NCBI RefSeq assembly: GCF_002813445.1
Contig: NZ_PHHD01000001.1
Coordinates: 5,456,001-5,520,000, forward strand
Length of the DNA: 64,000 nucleotides
Direction of reading: 5' to 3'
From: Pseudomonas tolaasii NCPPB 2192
Lineage (GTDB): Bacteria > Pseudomonadota > Gammaproteobacteria > Pseudomonadales > Pseudomonadaceae
Position numbers and translations under genes: made by a program. This document shows, piece after piece, positions 8,404 through 17,952 of the stretch (position 1 is its first letter; each line of letters begins with the position of its first letter). The notes under the pieces were generated by a model. The model saw only the letters and a program-made list of their open reading frames with translations, searched no databases and had not been told where the DNA came from.

Positions 8404-10233
8404 TTGAAGCGTCCCCTCCTTCTACTAATAAGTCTGGCCTTGAGCTTTGCTGCGAACGCGACGATTACCGAGAGCCACGGTTACACGCAGTTCGGCACGC
8501 TCAAGTACCCGGCCAAATTCACCCACTTCGACTGGGTAAACCCTGCAGCGCCCAAAGGCGGGACATTGCGGGTCATGGCATTTGGCACTTTTGACACCCT
8601 CAACCCTTATACCTTCAAGGGCTCAAGCCCGGTTTCCACGCCCAATTTCCTGCAATACGGCGTCAATGAGCTGAACGAGCCATTGATGGTCGGCACTGGC
8701 CAGTACGCGCCCTCCGGCGACGAACCTGCCTCCAGCTATGGGCTGATCGCCCAATCCGTTGAATACAGCGAAGACCGCAGTTGGGTGGTGTTCAACCTGC
8801 GCCCGGAAGCGCGCTTTCATGACGGCAAGCCGATCACTGCCTATGACGTGGCGTTCTCCTATCGTACGCTGCTGACCGAAGGTCACCCGCAATACCGCAC
8901 CAACCTGCAGGAAGTGGCACGGGTCGACATTCTCAACCGCCACCGCATCCGCTTCGTGTTCAAGCGCGCCGGTAACCCGCTGCTGATCCTGCGCCTCGGC
9001 GAGTTGCCGGTATTGCCCCAGCATTACTGGAAAAACCGCGACTTCAAGGCCACTACCTTCGAGCCGCCCCTGGGCAGCGGGCCGTACCGCATCACCAAAG
9101 TCACACCCGGCCGCCAACTGGTGTTCGAGCGGGTCAAGGATTACTGGGGCAAGGACCTGCCGGTCAATCAGGGTTTGTACAACTACGACAAGGTCGAGGT
9201 GGAATTCTACCGCGACAGTGACGTGGCCTTCGAAGCCTTCAAGGCCGGCGAATTCGACATCTATATCGAACATCAGGCGAAGAACTGGGCCACCGGCTAC
9301 ACCTTCCCGGCCGTGAACCGGGGCGACGTGATCAAGGCGCAGATCGCCCACCAGATCCCGACACAAAGCCAGGGCCTGTTCATGAACACACGGCGGCCGA
9401 CCTTCAGCCAGGTCAAGGTGCGCGAAGCCCTGGGGCTGATGTTCGACTTCGAGTGGACCAACCGCACCCTGTTCAGCAGCGCCTATAAACGTACCCTCAG
9501 TTACTACCCCAACAGCGAGTTCTCGGCGACCGGCGTACCGGTGGGCCACGAATGGCTGATGCTCTCGCCCTACCGCGACCAGTTACCGGCCAACCTGTTC
9601 ACCCAACCCTTCAGCCTGCCGCAGACCGACGGTCGCGGCATCCCGCGCGAGACCATGCGCCGTGCCCTCGCCCTGCTTGGCGAGGCCGGGTGGAAACTGT
9701 CGGGGCAACGTTTGCTCAACAGCGACGGCCAGCCGCTGCGCTTCGAGATACTGCTGGTTAACCCGAACCTGGAGCGCATTCTGCAACCCTATGTCGAGAA
9801 CCTGATCAGCATCGGCATCGACGCGCGCCTGCGCACCGTTGACCGCGCGCAATACAAGCAGCGCCTGGATCAGTTCGACTACGACATGATCCTGATCACC
9901 CTCAACCAAACCCTCAGCCCCGGCCTTGAGCAGTGGCAGTATTTCCACTCCAGCCAGGCGGCGATCAAGGGCAGCAAAAATTACGCAGGCATCGCCAACC
10001 CGGTCGTCGACCGCCTGCTGGAGCAACTGCTGGCGGCGAAGACCCGCGAAGAGCAACTGGCCGCCGGCCGCGCGCTGGACCGCGTGCTGCTGTGGCAGCA
10101 CTACAGTATTCCCAACTGGTACCTCAACTATCATCGCCTGGCGTACCGCAACCGGTTCGCCTTTGTGACCACGCCGCCCTACAGCCTGGGGCTGAGCGCG
10201 TGGTGGCTGAAAGCTTCGGAGAAAGCCCAATGA
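8404..10233 (+). CDS. nppA1: Peptide ABC transporter substrate-binding protein, first of two (family 5)
   Basis: The 609-residue periplasmic protein begins with a clear signal peptide cleaved near FAANA (residues 15-19). It has the SBP family 5 fold with DWVNPAAPKGGTLRV near residue 42 and the RPEARFHDGKPITAYDV signature near 135. It resembles YejA and the P. aeruginosa NppA proteins, which feed a transporter for peptidyl-nucleoside antibiotics and short peptides. The start is a TTG with CGGAT upstream; no ATG gives an intact signal peptide. Its stop overlaps the start of the second binding protein by 4 bases. The specific ligand cannot be read. Confidence 0.88.
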   Translation: MKRPLLLLISLALSFAANATITESHGYTQFGTLKYPAKFTHFDWVNPAAPKGGTLRVMAFGTFDTLNPYTFKGSSPVSTPNFLQYGVNELNEPLMVGTGQYAPSGDEPASSYGLIAQSVEYSEDRSWVVFNLRPEARFHDGKPITAYDVAFSYRTLLTEGHPQYRTNLQEVARVDILNRHRIRFVFKRAGNPLLILRLGELPVLPQHYWKNRDFKATTFEPPLGSGPYRITKVTPGRQLVFERVKDYWGKDLPVNQGLYNYDKVEVEFYRDSDVAFEAFKAGEFDIYIEHQAKNWATGYTFPAVNRGDVIKAQIAHQIPTQSQGLFMNTRRPTFSQVKVREALGLMFDFEWTNRTLFSSAYKRTLSYYPNSEFSATGVPVGHEWLMLSPYRDQLPANLFTQPFSLPQTDGRGIPRETMRRALALLGEAGWKLSGQRLLNSDGQPLRFEILLVNPNLERILQPYVENLISIGIDARLRTVDRAQYKQRLDQFDYDMILITLNQTLSPGLEQWQYFHSSQAAIKGSKNYAGIANPVVDRLLEQLLAAKTREEQLAAGRALDRVLLWQHYSIPNWYLNYHRLAYRNRFAFVTTPPYSLGLSAWWLKASEKAQ

Positions 10234-12068
10234 TGTCTTTGCGTACTGCCTTGCTGGGCAGCCTTTTGCTGTGCGGCGCGGCACATGCCGCGCCGCAACA
10301 CGCGCTGACGCTCTACAACGAGCCCCCCAAGTACCCCGCCGACTTCAAGCATTTCGACTACGTGAACCCGGACGCGCCCAAGGGCGGCACCTTCCGCGAG
10401 TCGAGCATGGGCGGCTTCGACAGCCTCAACCCCTACATCAGCAAGGGTGTGCCGGCGGACAACCTGCCACTGATCTACGACACCCTGGCCATGCAAAGCC
10501 TGGACGAGCCCATCACCGAATACGGCCTGGTCGCCGGCAAGATCGAAAAGGCCCCGGATAACAGCTGGGTCCGCTTCTACCTGCGCCCTGAAGCACGCTT
10601 CCACGACGGCCACCCCATGCGCGCCGAAGACGTCGTGTTCACCTTCCAGGCACTGATCAAGGACGGCTCGCCGCTTTATCGCACCTACTATGCCGATGTT
10701 GATGAGGTGATCGCCGAAGACCCATTGCGCGTGCTGTTCAAGTTCAAGCGCACCAACAACCGCGAATTGCCGTTGATCCTAGGTCAACTGCCGGTATTGC
10801 CCAAACATTGGTGGGCAACCCGCGACTTCACCAAGGGCAACCTGGAAATACCGTTGGGCAGCGGGCCGTACAAGGTGGCCGAAGTCAAACCGGGGCGCAT
10901 GGTGCGCTACGAACGGGTCAAGGACTATTGGGCCAAGGACCTGCCGATCACCCGGGGCTTCTACAACTTCGATAACCGCATCACGGACTATTACCGCGAC
11001 AGCACCGTGGCGCTGGAAGCGTTGAAGGCCGGCCAGTTTGATTATTGGCTGGAGTTCAGCGCCAAGAACTGGGCCAACGCCTACAACATCCCGGCGGTCA
11101 CCCAAGGCCGGCTGATCAAGGAAGAAATTCCCAACGGCAACCCCACCGGCATGCAGGGGTTTGTCTTCAACATCCGCAAGCCGATGTTTCAGGATGTGCG
11201 CGTGCGCAAGGCCATCAGCCTGTTGCTGGATTTCGAATGGAGCAACAAGCAGCTGTTCAACGGCGCCTACACCCGCAGCCGCAGTTATTTTGAAAATTCG
11301 GAAATGGCGGCCACCGGCCTGCCCGGCCCGGACGAACTGGCGATCCTCGAACCGCTGCGCGACAAGATCCCGCCCGAAGTCTTCACCCAGGCCTTTGAAC
11401 CGGCCAGAACCGATGGCAGCGGCATGATCCGCACCCAGCAACGCGAGGCTTACCAATTGCTGCAAGCCGCTGGCTGGAAGATCGTCGACGACAAGATGGT
11501 CGACACCACCGGCAAGCCGGTGACCATCGAGTTCCTGCTGGCCCAGACCGAGTTTGAACGGGTGCTGCTGCCCTTCAAGCGCAACCTGGCGGACCTTGGC
11601 ATCGACCTGGTGATTCGCCGGGTTGACGTTTCCCAATACATCACCCGCGTGCGTTCGCGGGATTTCGACATGGTCGTGGGCAGCTTCCCGCAATCCACGT
11701 CGCCGGGTAACGAACAACGTGAGTTCTGGAAAACCTCCAGCGCCGACAAACCCGGCAGCCGCAATTACATCGGCCTCAAGGAGCCGGCCATCGACCAGCT
11801 GGTTGAAGAACTGATCGACGCCGACTCGCGCAAAAGCCTGGTGGCCCATGCCAAGGCCCTCGACCGCGTGCTGCAATTTGGCTACTACGTGATCCCCAAC
11901 TGGCACATCAAGACCTTCCGCGTGGCGTACTGGGACCACTTGGGCCACCCTGAAGTCCCGCCGCGCTACGACGTCGGCACGGCCACCTGGTGGGCCAAGC
12001 CCGACGCCAAACCTGCCGTCACCCTTGAAACAAGCACAAACGCCGATCCGGCGAGCGGAGGCGATTAA
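10230..12068 (+). CDS. nppA2: Peptide ABC transporter substrate-binding protein, second of two (family 5)
   Basis: The 612-residue periplasmic protein (signal peptide about residues 1-20) is a paralogue of the protein just upstream. Both share the YVNPDAPKGGTFR and LRPEARFHDGHPM segments and the late VPNWY/IPNWH motif. The ATG at 10230 overlaps the previous stop (ATGA) and has GGAG eight bases upstream. Two tandem binding proteins for one membrane channel suggest a wider ligand range than a single-SBP YejABEF system. The C-terminus ends in a short hydrophilic tail next to the yejB-like gene. Confidence 0.9.
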   Translation: MMSLRTALLGSLLLCGAAHAAPQHALTLYNEPPKYPADFKHFDYVNPDAPKGGTFRESSMGGFDSLNPYISKGVPADNLPLIYDTLAMQSLDEPITEYGLVAGKIEKAPDNSWVRFYLRPEARFHDGHPMRAEDVVFTFQALIKDGSPLYRTYYADVDEVIAEDPLRVLFKFKRTNNRELPLILGQLPVLPKHWWATRDFTKGNLEIPLGSGPYKVAEVKPGRMVRYERVKDYWAKDLPITRGFYNFDNRITDYYRDSTVALEALKAGQFDYWLEFSAKNWANAYNIPAVTQGRLIKEEIPNGNPTGMQGFVFNIRKPMFQDVRVRKAISLLLDFEWSNKQLFNGAYTRSRSYFENSEMAATGLPGPDELAILEPLRDKIPPEVFTQAFEPARTDGSGMIRTQQREAYQLLQAAGWKIVDDKMVDTTGKPVTIEFLLAQTEFERVLLPFKRNLADLGIDLVIRRVDVSQYITRVRSRDFDMVVGSFPQSTSPGNEQREFWKTSSADKPGSRNYIGLKEPAIDQLVEELIDADSRKSLVAHAKALDRVLQFGYYVIPNWHIKTFRVAYWDHLGHPEVPPRYDVGTATWWAKPDAKPAVTLETSTNADPASGGD

Positions 12069-13142
12069 ATGCTGGCCTATATCTTTCGCCGCCTGTTGCT
12101 GATCATCCCCACGCTGTTCGGGATTCTGCTGATCAACTTCGTCATCATCCAGGCCGCCCCCGGTGGCCCGGTGGAACAGATGATCGCCAAACTCGAAGGT
12201 TTCGACGGTGCCACCAGCCGCATCGCCGGGGGCGGTGCCGAAGTCTCGGTGGCCGGCTCCAGCTACCGCGGCGCGCAAGGCCTGGACCCGGCGCTGATCA
12301 AGGAAATCGAGAAGATGTACGGCTTCGACAAGTCGGCGCCGGAACGCTTGTGGATCATGGTCAAGAATTACGCCCGGCTGGATTTTGGCGACAGCTTCTT
12401 CCGCGATGCCAAGGTCATCGACCTGATCAAGGAAAAGATGCCGGTGTCCATCTCCCTCGGGTTGTGGAGCACGCTGATCATGTACCTGGTGTCCATTCCG
12501 CTGGGCATCGCCAAGGCCACGCGACACGGCAGCCATTTCGATGTGTGGACCAGCTCGGCAATCATCGTCGGCTACGCCATCCCGGCGTTCCTGTTTGCGA
12601 TTCTGCTGATCGTGGTGTTTGCCGGAGGCAGTTACCTCGACTGGTTTCCCTTGCGCGGGCTGACCTCCAATAACTTTGAAGAGCTGAGCTGGGGCGGCAA
12701 GATCCTCGATTACTTCTGGCACCTGGCCCTGCCTGTCACCGCGCTGGTGATCGGCAACTTCGCGACCATGACCCTGCTGACCAAAAACAGCTTTCTGGAC
12801 GAGATCAACAAACAGTACGTAGTCACCGCCAAGGCCAAGGGCCTGACCAATCACCGCGTGCTCTACGGCCATGTGTTCCGCAATGCGATGCTGCTGGTGA
12901 TCGCCGGTTTCCCTTCGGCCTTCATCGGGATTTTCTTCACCGGCTCCCTGCTGGTGGAAGTGATCTTCTCCCTCGACGGCCTGGGCCTGATGAGCTTCGA
13001 AGCGGCGATCAACCGCGACTACCCGGTGGTGTTCGGCACCCTCTTCATCTTCACCCTGCTGGGGCTGGTGGTGAAGCTGATCGGCGACCTCACCTACACC
13101 CTGGTCGATCCACGTATCGACTTCGCCAGCCGGGAGCATTGA
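12069..13142 (+). CDS. nppB: Peptide ABC transporter permease, YejB type
   Basis: The 357-residue inner-membrane protein has about six membrane segments. The long periplasmic insert after the first helix (about residues 35-110) is typical of YejB rather than DppB. The EAA loop (VVTAKAKGLTNHRVLYGHVFRNAM), which contacts the ATPase, is visible near residue 255. The start codon directly follows the nppA2 stop, with GGAGG seven bases upstream. It forms the translocation pore with the next permease. Confidence 0.93.
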   Translation: MLAYIFRRLLLIIPTLFGILLINFVIIQAAPGGPVEQMIAKLEGFDGATSRIAGGGAEVSVAGSSYRGAQGLDPALIKEIEKMYGFDKSAPERLWIMVKNYARLDFGDSFFRDAKVIDLIKEKMPVSISLGLWSTLIMYLVSIPLGIAKATRHGSHFDVWTSSAIIVGYAIPAFLFAILLIVVFAGGSYLDWFPLRGLTSNNFEELSWGGKILDYFWHLALPVTALVIGNFATMTLLTKNSFLDEINKQYVVTAKAKGLTNHRVLYGHVFRNAMLLVIAGFPSAFIGIFFTGSLLVEVIFSLDGLGLMSFEAAINRDYPVVFGTLFIFTLLGLVVKLIGDLTYTLVDPRIDFASREH

Positions 13143-13143
13143 G

Positions 13144-14163
13144 ATGAACCTGTCCCCCCTCAATCGCCGTCGGTTCGAGCGTTTCAAGGCCAACAAACGT
13201 GGCTGGTGGTCGCTGTGGCTGTTTCTGATCCTGTTCGTGCTCAGCCTGGGCGCCGAACTGATCGCCAACGACAAGCCGCTGGCCGTGCATTTCGACGGCG
13301 GCTGGTATTTCCCGGCGCTCAAACGCTACCCGGAAACCACTTTCGGCGGCGAGTTCCCGCTGGAGGCCAACTACAAGAGCCCGTACATCCAGGAATTGCT
13401 CAAGGCCAAGGATGCCTGGACCTTGTGGGCGCCCATCCCGTTCAGCTACCAGAGCATCAATTACGACCTGAAGGTGCCTGCACCGGCGCCGCCGTCGAGC
13501 GTCAACCTGCTGGGCACCGATGACCAGGGCCGCGACGTCCTGGCGCGGGTCATCTATGGCTTTCGTGTATCGGTACTCTTCGCACTGACCTTGACCGTGC
13601 TCAGCTCGATCATCGGCGTGATCGCCGGAGCCTTGCAGGGTTTCTATGGCGGCTGGGTCGATCTGGCCGGGCAACGGTTCCTGGAAATCTGGTCCGGCCT
13701 GCCGGTGCTGTACCTGCTGATCATCCTCGCCAGCTTCGTGCAACCCAACTTCTGGTGGTTGTTGGGGATCATGCTGCTGTTTTCCTGGATGAGCCTGGTG
13801 GACGTGGTGCGTGCCGAGTTCCTGCGCGGGCGCAACCTCGAATATGTACGTGCGGCGCGAGCGCTGGGCATGCAGAACGGCGCGATCATGTTCCGGCATA
13901 TCCTGCCCAATGCGATGGTGTCGACCATGACCTTCATGCCCTTCATTCTGACCGGCGCCATCGGCACCCTCACCGCCCTCGACTTCCTCGGTTTTGGCCT
14001 GCCGGCCGGCTCGCCGTCGCTGGGCGAACTGGTGGCCCAGGGCAAATCCAACCTGCAAGCACCGTGGCTGGGCATGAGCGCCTTTGCGGTGCTGGCGATC
14101 ATGTTGAGTTTGCTGGTGTTTATCGGCGAGTCCGCTCGCGATGCCTTCGACCCGAGGAAATGA
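13144..14163 (+). CDS. nppC: Peptide ABC transporter permease, YejE type
   Basis: The 339-residue partner permease has a first membrane helix at about residues 20-40 and a periplasmic segment with LLGTDDQGRDVLARVIYGFRVS, the conserved opening of the DppC/YejE transmembrane domain. The EAA loop (YVRAARALGMQNGAIMFRHILPNAM) lies near residue 240. It starts one base after the nppB stop with GGGAG upstream and is one base from the ATPase gene, so the five genes are translated from one mRNA. Confidence 0.93.
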   Translation: MNLSPLNRRRFERFKANKRGWWSLWLFLILFVLSLGAELIANDKPLAVHFDGGWYFPALKRYPETTFGGEFPLEANYKSPYIQELLKAKDAWTLWAPIPFSYQSINYDLKVPAPAPPSSVNLLGTDDQGRDVLARVIYGFRVSVLFALTLTVLSSIIGVIAGALQGFYGGWVDLAGQRFLEIWSGLPVLYLLIILASFVQPNFWWLLGIMLLFSWMSLVDVVRAEFLRGRNLEYVRAARALGMQNGAIMFRHILPNAMVSTMTFMPFILTGAIGTLTALDFLGFGLPAGSPSLGELVAQGKSNLQAPWLGMSAFAVLAIMLSLLVFIGESARDAFDPRK

Positions 14164-14164
14164 G

Positions 14165-15769
14165 ATGAATCAGGACAATCTGATCGAAGTCCGCGACCTC
14201 AGCGTCGAGTTCGTCACGGGCGAACATCACCACCGCGTGGTCAACAACGTCAGCTTCGATATCAAGCGGGGCGAGACCCTGGCCCTGGTCGGCGAAAGCG
14301 GTTCGGGCAAGTCGGTGACGGCGCATTCGATCCTGCGCCTGCTGCCCTACCCGCTGGCGCGGCATCCCTGCGGCACCATTCACTATGCCGGGCAGGACTT
14401 GCTGAAGCTGAAAGAAAAAACCATCCGGCACATTCGCGGCAACCGCATCGCGATGATTTTCCAGGAGCCGATGACCTCGCTGAACCCGCTGCATTCGATC
14501 GAGAAGCAAATCAACGAAGTGCTCGGTCTGCACAAGGGGCTGCAAGGCAAGGTGGCCACCCAGCGTACGCTGGAACTGCTGGAGCTGGTGGGCATCCCTG
14601 AGCCTCACAAACGCCTCAAAGCCCTGCCCCATGAGCTCTCCGGCGGCCAACGCCAACGGGTGATGATCGCCATGGCCCTGGCCAATGAGCCGGAACTGTT
14701 GATCGCCGACGAGCCGACCACCGCCCTCGATGTGACGGTGCAGTTGAAGATTCTTGAACTGCTCAAGGAATTGCAGGCACGCCTGGGCATGGCGCTGCTG
14801 CTGATCAGCCACGACTTGAATCTGGTACGCCGCATCGCTCACCGCGTGTGCGTGATGCAAAAAGGCTGCATCGTCGAGCAGGCGGAGTGCGAAACGCTGT
14901 TCCAGGCGCCGCAGCACCCTTACACCCAGGAACTGCTGGCAGCTGAACCCAGCGGTGGGCCGGCGACCAATGACGTCGGGGCACCGTTGCTGGAAGTGGA
15001 TAACCTGAAGGTCTGGTTTCCGATCAAGAAAGGCTTTTTGCGCAACACCGTGGATTACGTCAAGGCGGTGGATGGCATCAACTTCAGCCTGCCCCAGGGG
15101 CAAACCCTGGGCATTGTGGGCGAGAGCGGCTCGGGCAAGTCCACATTGGGTTTGGCGATCCTGCGCCTGATCGGCAGCAAGGGCGGGATCCGTTTCGAAG
15201 GTCAGCAACTGGATACACTCAGCCAGCAACAGGTGCGACCGTTGCGCCGGGAAATGCAGGTGGTGTTCCAGGACCCCTTCGGCTCGCTGAGCCCACGCAT
15301 GTGCGTCAGCGAGATCGTCGGCGAAGGCCTGCGCATCCACAAGATGGGCACACCCGCCGAGCAGGAAGCGGCAATTATCGCGGCACTCAAGGAAGTCGGC
15401 CTGGACCCGGATTCACGCCACCGTTACCCCCACGAGTTTTCCGGGGGGCAGCGCCAGCGTATCGCCATCGCCCGTGCCCTGGTGCTCAAGCCGCGCCTGA
15501 TTCTGCTGGACGAACCGACCTCGGCGCTGGACCGCACGGTGCAACGCCAGGTGGTGGAGTTGTTGCGAGGACTGCAGGCCAAGTACAACTTGACCTACCT
15601 GTTCATCAGCCATGACTTGGCGGTGGTGAAGGCGTTGAGTCACCAGTTGATGGTGGTCAAGCATGGGCAGGTGGTGGAACAGGGGGATGCGCAGGCGATT
15701 TTTGCGGATCCGCAGCATGCCTATACCCGGCAGTTGCTGGAGGCGGCGTTTTTGGTGCCGACCAATTAA
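14165..15769 (+). CDS. nppD: Peptide ABC transporter ATP-binding protein with two fused ATPase domains, YejF type
   Basis: The 534-residue protein carries two complete ATPase domains in tandem. Each has a Walker A motif (GESGSGKS), a signature (LSGGQRQR in the first, FSGGQRQR in the second) and a Walker B motif (LLIADEPT and LILLDEPT). The fused arrangement replaces the separate DppD and DppF subunits. Oligopeptide-transporter C-terminal motifs (HPYTQELLAAEP, HAYTRQLLEA) follow each domain. The ATG at 14165 has GAGG seven bases upstream. It closes the operon; a REPIN begins 15 bases after the stop. Confidence 0.94.
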   Translation: MNQDNLIEVRDLSVEFVTGEHHHRVVNNVSFDIKRGETLALVGESGSGKSVTAHSILRLLPYPLARHPCGTIHYAGQDLLKLKEKTIRHIRGNRIAMIFQEPMTSLNPLHSIEKQINEVLGLHKGLQGKVATQRTLELLELVGIPEPHKRLKALPHELSGGQRQRVMIAMALANEPELLIADEPTTALDVTVQLKILELLKELQARLGMALLLISHDLNLVRRIAHRVCVMQKGCIVEQAECETLFQAPQHPYTQELLAAEPSGGPATNDVGAPLLEVDNLKVWFPIKKGFLRNTVDYVKAVDGINFSLPQGQTLGIVGESGSGKSTLGLAILRLIGSKGGIRFEGQQLDTLSQQQVRPLRREMQVVFQDPFGSLSPRMCVSEIVGEGLRIHKMGTPAEQEAAIIAALKEVGLDPDSRHRYPHEFSGGQRQRIAIARALVLKPRLILLDEPTSALDRTVQRQVVELLRGLQAKYNLTYLFISHDLAVVKALSHQLMVVKHGQVVEQGDAQAIFADPQHAYTRQLLEAAFLVPTN

Positions 15770-15783
15770 AGCGCAATACACCC

Positions 15784-15870
15784 TGTGGGAGCTGGCTTGC
15801 CTGCGATGCAGACACCGCAGTGTGTCAGGCACACTCAGTTGATGTCATCGCAGGCAAGCCAGCTCCCACA
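15784..15870. repeat. REPIN (paired REP sequence)
   Basis: Arms TGTGGGAGCTGGCTTGCCTG and CAGGCAAGCCAGCTCCCACA enclose a divergent middle. It lies between the convergent 3' ends of the transporter operon and the class II aldolase gene, where it may act as a shared transcript end. Confidence 0.9.
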
Positions 15871-15880
15871 GGTTCCCAGC

Positions 15881-16675
15881 TCAGGTTTTGTAGTCCGTAT
15901 CCGTACGCTCCAACTGCCGAATCAGCGCATTCCAATGCCTGGCCACCCCCGGCCCTTCACCGTTGCTGAACACCTTGGCCTGTTGTTCCACCTTGGCCAC
16001 CACCTCGGCTGGCGGGAAGATCAACTCCGCGTTCCCCCCCGCCTGCGCCGCAATCTGGATATTGCACGCGCGCTCCAACCCTTGCAGTTGCTGAAACGCA
16101 TGTTCAACGCTCACGCCCGCCGTCAGCAGGCCATGATTGCGCAAAATCATCACGCTCTTGTCGCCCAGGTCCGCCACCAGCCGCTCACGCTCGTCCAGGT
16201 CCAGCGCCACACCTTCATAGCCGTGGTACGCGACGCGTCCGGAGAATGCGATGGAATGTTGGGAAATCGGCAACAAGCCGTCTTTCTGCGCCGACACGGC
16301 AATGCCGTCGCGGGTATGCGTGTGCAGCACCGCTTGCAGATCAGGGCGCGCACCATGGATGGCACTGTGAATCACGTACCCTGCGTAGTTGATGCCCAAC
16401 CCGGTCGGGTCGTCGACGATGGTGCCGTCGAGGTCGACCTTGACCAGGTTGGAAGCGCTGATTTCATCAAACAACAAGCCAAAGGCATTGATCAGGAAAT
16501 GCTCCTCCGGCCCCGGTACGCGGGCGGAAAAGTGCGTGTAGATGTGGTCGGTCCATTTGTACAAGGCCGCCAGTCGATAGGCCGCGGCCAGTTTGACGCG
16601 CACTTCCCACTCTTCTGGCGTGACGCGCTGGCGGACGTTACTGGAGACACTCGATAGCGAGGTGACGCTGCTCAT
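15881..16675 (-). CDS. Class II aldolase/adducin-family protein
   Basis: The 264-residue protein has the zinc-dependent aldolase fold. Metal ligands are visible as His118 and His120 in HTHT and His181 in RNHGLL. Family members act as fuculose-, ribulose- or methylthioribulose-phosphate enzymes, or as decarboxylases, so the substrate is open. The start at 16675 has AGGAAG eight bases upstream. It stands downstream of a LysR gene on the same strand, next to thiol and sulfonate genes on the other side, so a role in organosulfur breakdown is possible but not shown. The 5' region is AT-rich. Confidence 0.85.
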   Translation of the reverse strand: MSSVTSLSSVSSNVRQRVTPEEWEVRVKLAAAYRLAALYKWTDHIYTHFSARVPGPEEHFLINAFGLLFDEISASNLVKVDLDGTIVDDPTGLGINYAGYVIHSAIHGARPDLQAVLHTHTRDGIAVSAQKDGLLPISQHSIAFSGRVAYHGYEGVALDLDERERLVADLGDKSVMILRNHGLLTAGVSVEHAFQQLQGLERACNIQIAAQAGGNAELIFPPAEVVAKVEQQAKVFSNGEGPGVARHWNALIRQLERTDTDYKT

Positions 16676-16755
16676 GGCAAAACTTCCTGGATGGCCTTAA
16701 GGACTTCCAGGCAGCCTAGGGGATGCCGAAAAATAATAAAAAGCACATTTTAATC

Positions 16756-16768
16756 TAAGCTAATTATT
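16756..16768. promoter_or_regulatory. AT-rich motif shared with the dioxygenase promoter region
   Basis: TAAGCTAATTATT lies upstream of the aldolase gene. A 12-of-13 match, TAAGCTAATCATT, occurs at 17953-17965 upstream of the thiol dioxygenase gene. The LysR gene lies between the two. It could be a shared operator, but short AT-rich matches also arise by chance. Confidence 0.3.
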
Positions 16769-16805
16769 ATTTTTTTTCATATAAAAAGTCACAACACAGA
16801 ACACC

Positions 16806-16908
16806 TGTGGGAGCTGGCTTGCCTGCGACAGCATCGTCGCAGTGCAGCTGATACACCGAGGTGACGGCATCGCAGGCAAGCCAGCTCCCACACAAGCCAG
16901 CTCCCACA
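16806..16908. repeat. REPIN with an extra duplicated half-arm
   Basis: A full REPIN spans 16806-16892. It is followed at once by a second copy of its last arm, CAAGCCAGCTCCCACA (16893-16908). The extra arm looks like slippage or a partial tandem duplication. It lies just downstream of the LysR stop codon. Confidence 0.88.
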
Positions 16909-16915
16909 AGAGGAC

Positions 16916-17821
16916 TCAGGCGGCGTCAGGGACTTTATGCAAAGAGGCAGCCACCCACTCGCCGAACGCATCCACCGGCCCCTGCAGGTTGCCGAGAAAA
17001 TGCGGGTAGATCAGCCACAAATCCATCACCGGCTTGAAGTCCTTGAGCGGCATCACCGCCAATTGCTCACGGTGCGCGCTGCGCTCCAGCAACGGGCGCG
17101 GCACCAGCCCCAGCCCCAAACCGTCCGCCACCAGGCCCAATTGCAGTTCGGTGCCGAACGTCTCCAGGTTCACCCGCAACGCCAGGCCCTGATCCGACAA
17201 GGTGCGCTGCAACCCCGCGCGGAAACCGCAGCCATCCGGGTTGAGAATCCAGCCATTCTGGTACACATCCGCCAGCTTGCACGGCTTTTTCGGCAGTTGG
17301 GATAGGGCGCACACCGCCACCAGCTCCATCTTGCCGACGGATTGGCCGACGATGTTGTCCGGGAAAATCTTGCCTGCCGGAAACAGCGCCGCCGCGGCGT
17401 CCAGCTCGCCGCGCTCGATCTTGCCGACCAATTGGCTGCCCCACCCCGTCGCCACTTGGGCGCGCAGGTCAGGGTATTCGGTGCGCAAGTGCTTGAGCGC
17501 ATCGAGCAACACCACGTCACCGATGGTCTGCGGCACGCCCAGGCGCAGCAGGCCGGTGGGCGGCGCATCGGTGGCCACCAGCTCGCGCAGGGCATCCATT
17601 TCACGCAGGATCAGCCGGCATTGTTCATAAACGCGGGTGCCGATAAGCGTAGGCTTGAGGGGCTTGGTATTGCGGTCGAACAGCTCCACCCCCAGCGCTT
17701 GCTCGAAGTTCTGCACACGGCGGGTAATGGCCGGCTGGGTCAGTTGCAACGACTCGGCGGCGTGGCTGATGGACTGGCAACGAATCACTTCGACAAAGGC
17801 ATCGATATCGTCAATTTTCAT
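16916..17821 (-). CDS. LysR-family transcriptional regulator
   Basis: The 301-residue protein has an N-terminal winged helix-turn-helix (AESLQLTQPAITRRVQNFEQ near residue 25) and a C-terminal effector-binding domain. The start at 17821 (MKIDDIDAFVEVIR) fits the family; the frame stays open to 17878 without a better site. It is divergent from the thiol dioxygenase gene and lies upstream of the aldolase. I recall a similar LysR next to the P. aeruginosa dioxygenase and rhodanese genes. It is therefore the likely regulator of these genes, possibly sensing a sulfur compound. Confidence 0.88.
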   Translation of the reverse strand: MKIDDIDAFVEVIRCQSISHAAESLQLTQPAITRRVQNFEQALGVELFDRNTKPLKPTLIGTRVYEQCRLILREMDALRELVATDAPPTGLLRLGVPQTIGDVVLLDALKHLRTEYPDLRAQVATGWGSQLVGKIERGELDAAAALFPAGKIFPDNIVGQSVGKMELVAVCALSQLPKKPCKLADVYQNGWILNPDGCGFRAGLQRTLSDQGLALRVNLETFGTELQLGLVADGLGLGLVPRPLLERSAHREQLAVMPLKDFKPVMDLWLIYPHFLGNLQGPVDAFGEWVAASLHKVPDAA

Positions 17822-17952
17822 TTGGGCCGCACATAGAGAACAGTCATTAAGATGTGCGCCAAGCATAGTTGTCGCCACGCTGTCTGGATAGCCCGCGCTG
17901 TGATCGATAACGTCTAACGCTATTCAGACCGGTTCTAAATTACCTCCAGCTA

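Noticed and set aside
10779..13322. Minus-strand open frame of 847 codons opposite the peptide transporter genes
   Set aside because: It runs antisense through nppA2, nppB and the start of nppC, lacks a recognisable family or ribosome site, and is explained by the codon use of high-GC genes.
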